The position numbers were made by a program, and so were the translations under genes. A stretch of DNA of 64,000 bases from Branchipolynoe longqiensis (lineage: Eukaryota; Annelida; Polychaeta; Phyllodocida; Polynoidae). The notes beneath the pieces are model-generated. The model made no database searches. It was not told the DNA's origin and worked only from the letters and a program-made list of their open reading frames with translations. Within the stretch, counting starts at the first letter, position 1, and the number at the start of each line of letters is the position of its first letter. Where the stretch lies: positions 1 to 64,000 of the forward strand of contig JASIRB010003681.1 in NCBI GenBank assembly GCA_030323885.1. The letters run 5' to 3'. This document shows positions 63,937-64,000 of this stretch, piece by piece.

Positions 63937-64000
63937 TATATCGATAGCCTAATGATAGGATGTCTTTATAGAATATAACTGAAACCTACTTACACACATG

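Overview
This window looks like nuclear DNA of a metazoan, probably a marine invertebrate. The clues are tRNA-derived SINEs, many MITEs, TTAGGG-type interstitial telomeric repeats, a Polinton/Maverick, DIRS-type tyrosine-recombinase retroelements and a short-LTR Ty3/Gypsy element whose primer site fits tRNA-Leu, as in the Steamer/Mag-like lineages. A lophotrochozoan, perhaps a mollusc, is my best guess, but nothing here fixes the species. I recognise no host protein-coding exon: almost all of the 64 kb is layered mobile DNA.

Layout. 1-0.54 kb is a run of short perfect stem-loops (candidate structured RNA). 0.9-20 kb is a mosaic of MITEs (at least eight families), tRNA-SINE copies, foldback elements, microsatellites (including a G-tract of more than 100 nt) and a GTTAAAAGTGGGG-type minisatellite. 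At 20.1-22.4 kb a Mutator-like MITE (9-bp target duplication) is split by a truncated LINE, which has its own 9-bp duplication. 22.4-27.9 kb is more MITEs, foldbacks and an 80-bp tandem array.

27.9-52.56 kb is an AT-rich, decayed Polinton. It carries a minus-strand membrane protein, a two-exon acidic/PC4-like ssDNA-binding protein behind a clear TATA promoter with three phased palindromes, a protein-primed family B DNA polymerase, a small basic protein, a Zn-ribbon protein with a possible ADP-ribosyltransferase-like stretch, the packaging ATPase, a small GSNI protein, a chromodomain integrase and the first part of a penton-like minor capsid gene. The other capsid genes and the right terminus are missing. 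Two insertions break it. One is a 10.2-kb unclassified GC-rich element, present as a short and a long tandem copy and filled with minisatellites, lying in the polymerase gene; its short copy is itself split by a young but coding-dead Ty3/Gypsy element. The other is a 1.84-kb DIRS fragment (RNase H plus tyrosine recombinase) with a 12-bp flanking duplication.

52.6-57.4 kb is again microsatellite, a 66-bp tandem array and MITEs. 57.4-62.04 kb is a nearly complete DIRS retrotransposon on the minus strand (gag, RT-RNase H with a methyltransferase-like tail, tyrosine recombinase, inverted termini and internal complementary region). 62-64 kb is MITE debris.

The coding genes belong to four separate mobile systems: Polinton self-synthesis and packaging, LTR retrotransposition, DIRS rolling integration and LINE target priming. 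They record a nesting order rather than a single pathway. Several frame breaks fall in homopolymers and could be sequencing errors; this is flagged where it matters.
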